Source: HLUCCA09 sp039189975 (lineage in GTDB: Bacteria > Pseudomonadota > Alphaproteobacteria > Rhodobacterales > Rhodobacteraceae). Taken from it: a stretch of 6,290 nt of DNA. The position numbers were made by a program, and so were the translations under genes. The stretch is taken from NCBI GenBank assembly GCA_039189975.1, contig JBCCYI010000234.1:1-6290 (forward strand), in the 5' to 3' direction. Below, piece after piece: positions 5,508-6,290 of this stretch (within the stretch, counting starts at the first letter, position 1; each line of letters begins with the position of its first letter). The notes beneath the pieces are model-generated. The model did no database searches. It was given only the letters and a program-made list of their open reading frames with translations, and was not told the DNA's origin.

Positions 5508-6290
5508 TCAGAAGAACGCCTGCAGACCCGTCTGCGCCCGGCCGAGGATCAGCGCGTGAATGTCGTGGGTGCCCTCGTAGGTGTTGACCGTCTCAAGGTT
5601 CACCATGTGGCGCATCACGGCATAATCCTGCTGGATGCCATTGCCGCCATGCATGTCACGGGCGTCCCGCGCGATGGCGAGCGCCTTGCCGCAATTGTTG
5701 CGCTTCATCAGGCTGATGGCCTCCGGGGCGGCGGTATGCGCTTCCAGCATGCGCCCCAGCGCGAGCGCACCATGAAGGCCCAGCGTGATCTCCGTTTGCA
5801 TGTCTGCCAGCTTCTTCTGAAAAAGCTGCGTTTGCGCGATGGGCTTGCCGAACTGGACGCGGTCGAGCCCGTAGCTCAGCGCCTGATGCCAGCAGGCTTC
5901 CGCGGCGCCCATGACGCCCCAGGCAATGCCGTACCGCGCGCGATTGAGGCAGCCAAAGGGGCCCTTGAGCCCCTCGACCCCCGGCAGCAATGCATCTTCT
6001 CCGACTTCGACACCTTCCATCACGATCTCGCCGGTGACCGAAGCACGCAGCGACAGCTTGCCTCCCACTTTCGGCGCGGACAGGCCCGCCATGCCTTTTT
6101 CCAGAACGAACCCGCGGATCTTCCCGCCATGGGCGTCGGACTTTGCCCAGACAATGAAGACGTCTGCGATCGGTGCGTTGGAAATCCACATCTTGGAGCC
6201 GGTCAGACGGTAGCCCTGGGCCGTTTTTTCCGCGCGGGTCTTCATGCCAGCGGGATCGGAGCCCGCGTCGGGCTCGGTCAGGCCGAAGCA
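5508..6290 (-). CDS. gcdH: Glutaryl-CoA dehydrogenase, C-terminal 260 residues, N-terminus outside window
   Basis: GcdH is an FAD enzyme that oxidatively decarboxylates glutaryl-CoA to crotonyl-CoA in lysine, tryptophan and glutarate breakdown. The visible part starts at CFGLTEPDAGSDP, the substrate/FAD-binding signature of acyl-CoA dehydrogenases, with the frame still open at the window edge. It continues with KMWISNAPIADVFIVWAKSD, GGKLSLRASVTGEIVM, GPFGCLNRARYGIAWGVMGA, QTQLFQKKLADMQTEI and ARDMHGGNGIQ, and ends with NTYEGTHDIHALILGRA. This set, especially the GPFGCLNRARYG segment and the catalytic Glu in YEGT (fragment residue 239), points to GcdH rather than a short-chain acyl-CoA dehydrogenase. 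The family is about 390-405 residues, so roughly 135-140 N-terminal residues are missing here. The Met at 6245 is internal, not the start. The methyltransferase gene follows 7 bp after the stop. Confidence 0.94.
   Translation of the reverse strand, partial: CFGLTEPDAGSDPAGMKTRAEKTAQGYRLTGSKMWISNAPIADVFIVWAKSDAHGGKIRGFVLEKGMAGLSAPKVGGKLSLRASVTGEIVMEGVEVGEDALLPGVEGLKGPFGCLNRARYGIAWGVMGAAEACWHQALSYGLDRVQFGKPIAQTQLFQKKLADMQTEITLGLHGALALGRMLEAHTAAPEAISLMKRNNCGKALAIARDARDMHGGNGIQQDYAVMRHMVNLETVNTYEGTHDIHALILGRAQTGLQAFF

Overview
The window looks like an ordinary chromosomal stretch of a GC-rich alphaproteobacterium, most likely from the Rhodobacterales (roseobacter/Rhodobacter group). The reasons are the high GC at third codon positions, protein sequences close to what I remember for that group (GuaA, UreE/F/G, GcdH), and two lineage-typical small or hypothetical families. 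This assignment rests on protein recognition, not on a database search.

Left end (1-687, minus strand): the first 229 codons of guaA (GMP synthase). They cover the glutamine amidotransferase half and stop just before the ATP-binding half. A non-coding divergent region (688-978) separates it from a 73-residue DUF1127-like protein on the plus strand (979-1200).

Centre (1380-3417, plus strand): three urease maturation genes, ureE, ureF and ureG. UreE (nickel chaperone with a His-rich tail) delivers Ni to the UreG GTPase. UreF, with UreD and UreG, loads nickel into apo-urease. ureE and ureF overlap by 4 bp (GTGA), while ureF and ureG are 155 bp apart. The structural genes ureA, ureB and ureC and the scaffold gene ureD are not in the window, and the genes on both sides are unrelated, so this is a detached accessory block. 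It can work only if ureDABC lies elsewhere in the genome.

Between ureG and the converging minus-strand genes is a 318-bp non-coding stretch. It carries a 13-bp-arm inverted repeat 22 bp after the ureG stop.

Right end (3736-6290, minus strand, transcribed right to left): gcdH (glutaryl-CoA dehydrogenase; N-terminus outside the window), then 7 bp later a short class I SAM-dependent methyltransferase, then after a 142-bp gap with an AT-rich patch a 346-residue conserved hypothetical protein. That protein has an alpha/beta-hydrolase-like nucleophile elbow whose serine is replaced by glycine. gcdH works in lysine/tryptophan/glutarate catabolism; the roles of the other two are not known.

I found no RNA genes, CRISPR, insertion sequences or phage genes, and no clear new system. 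The items most worth a second look are the serine-less hydrolase-like protein, the detached ureEFG block and the inverted repeat after ureG.
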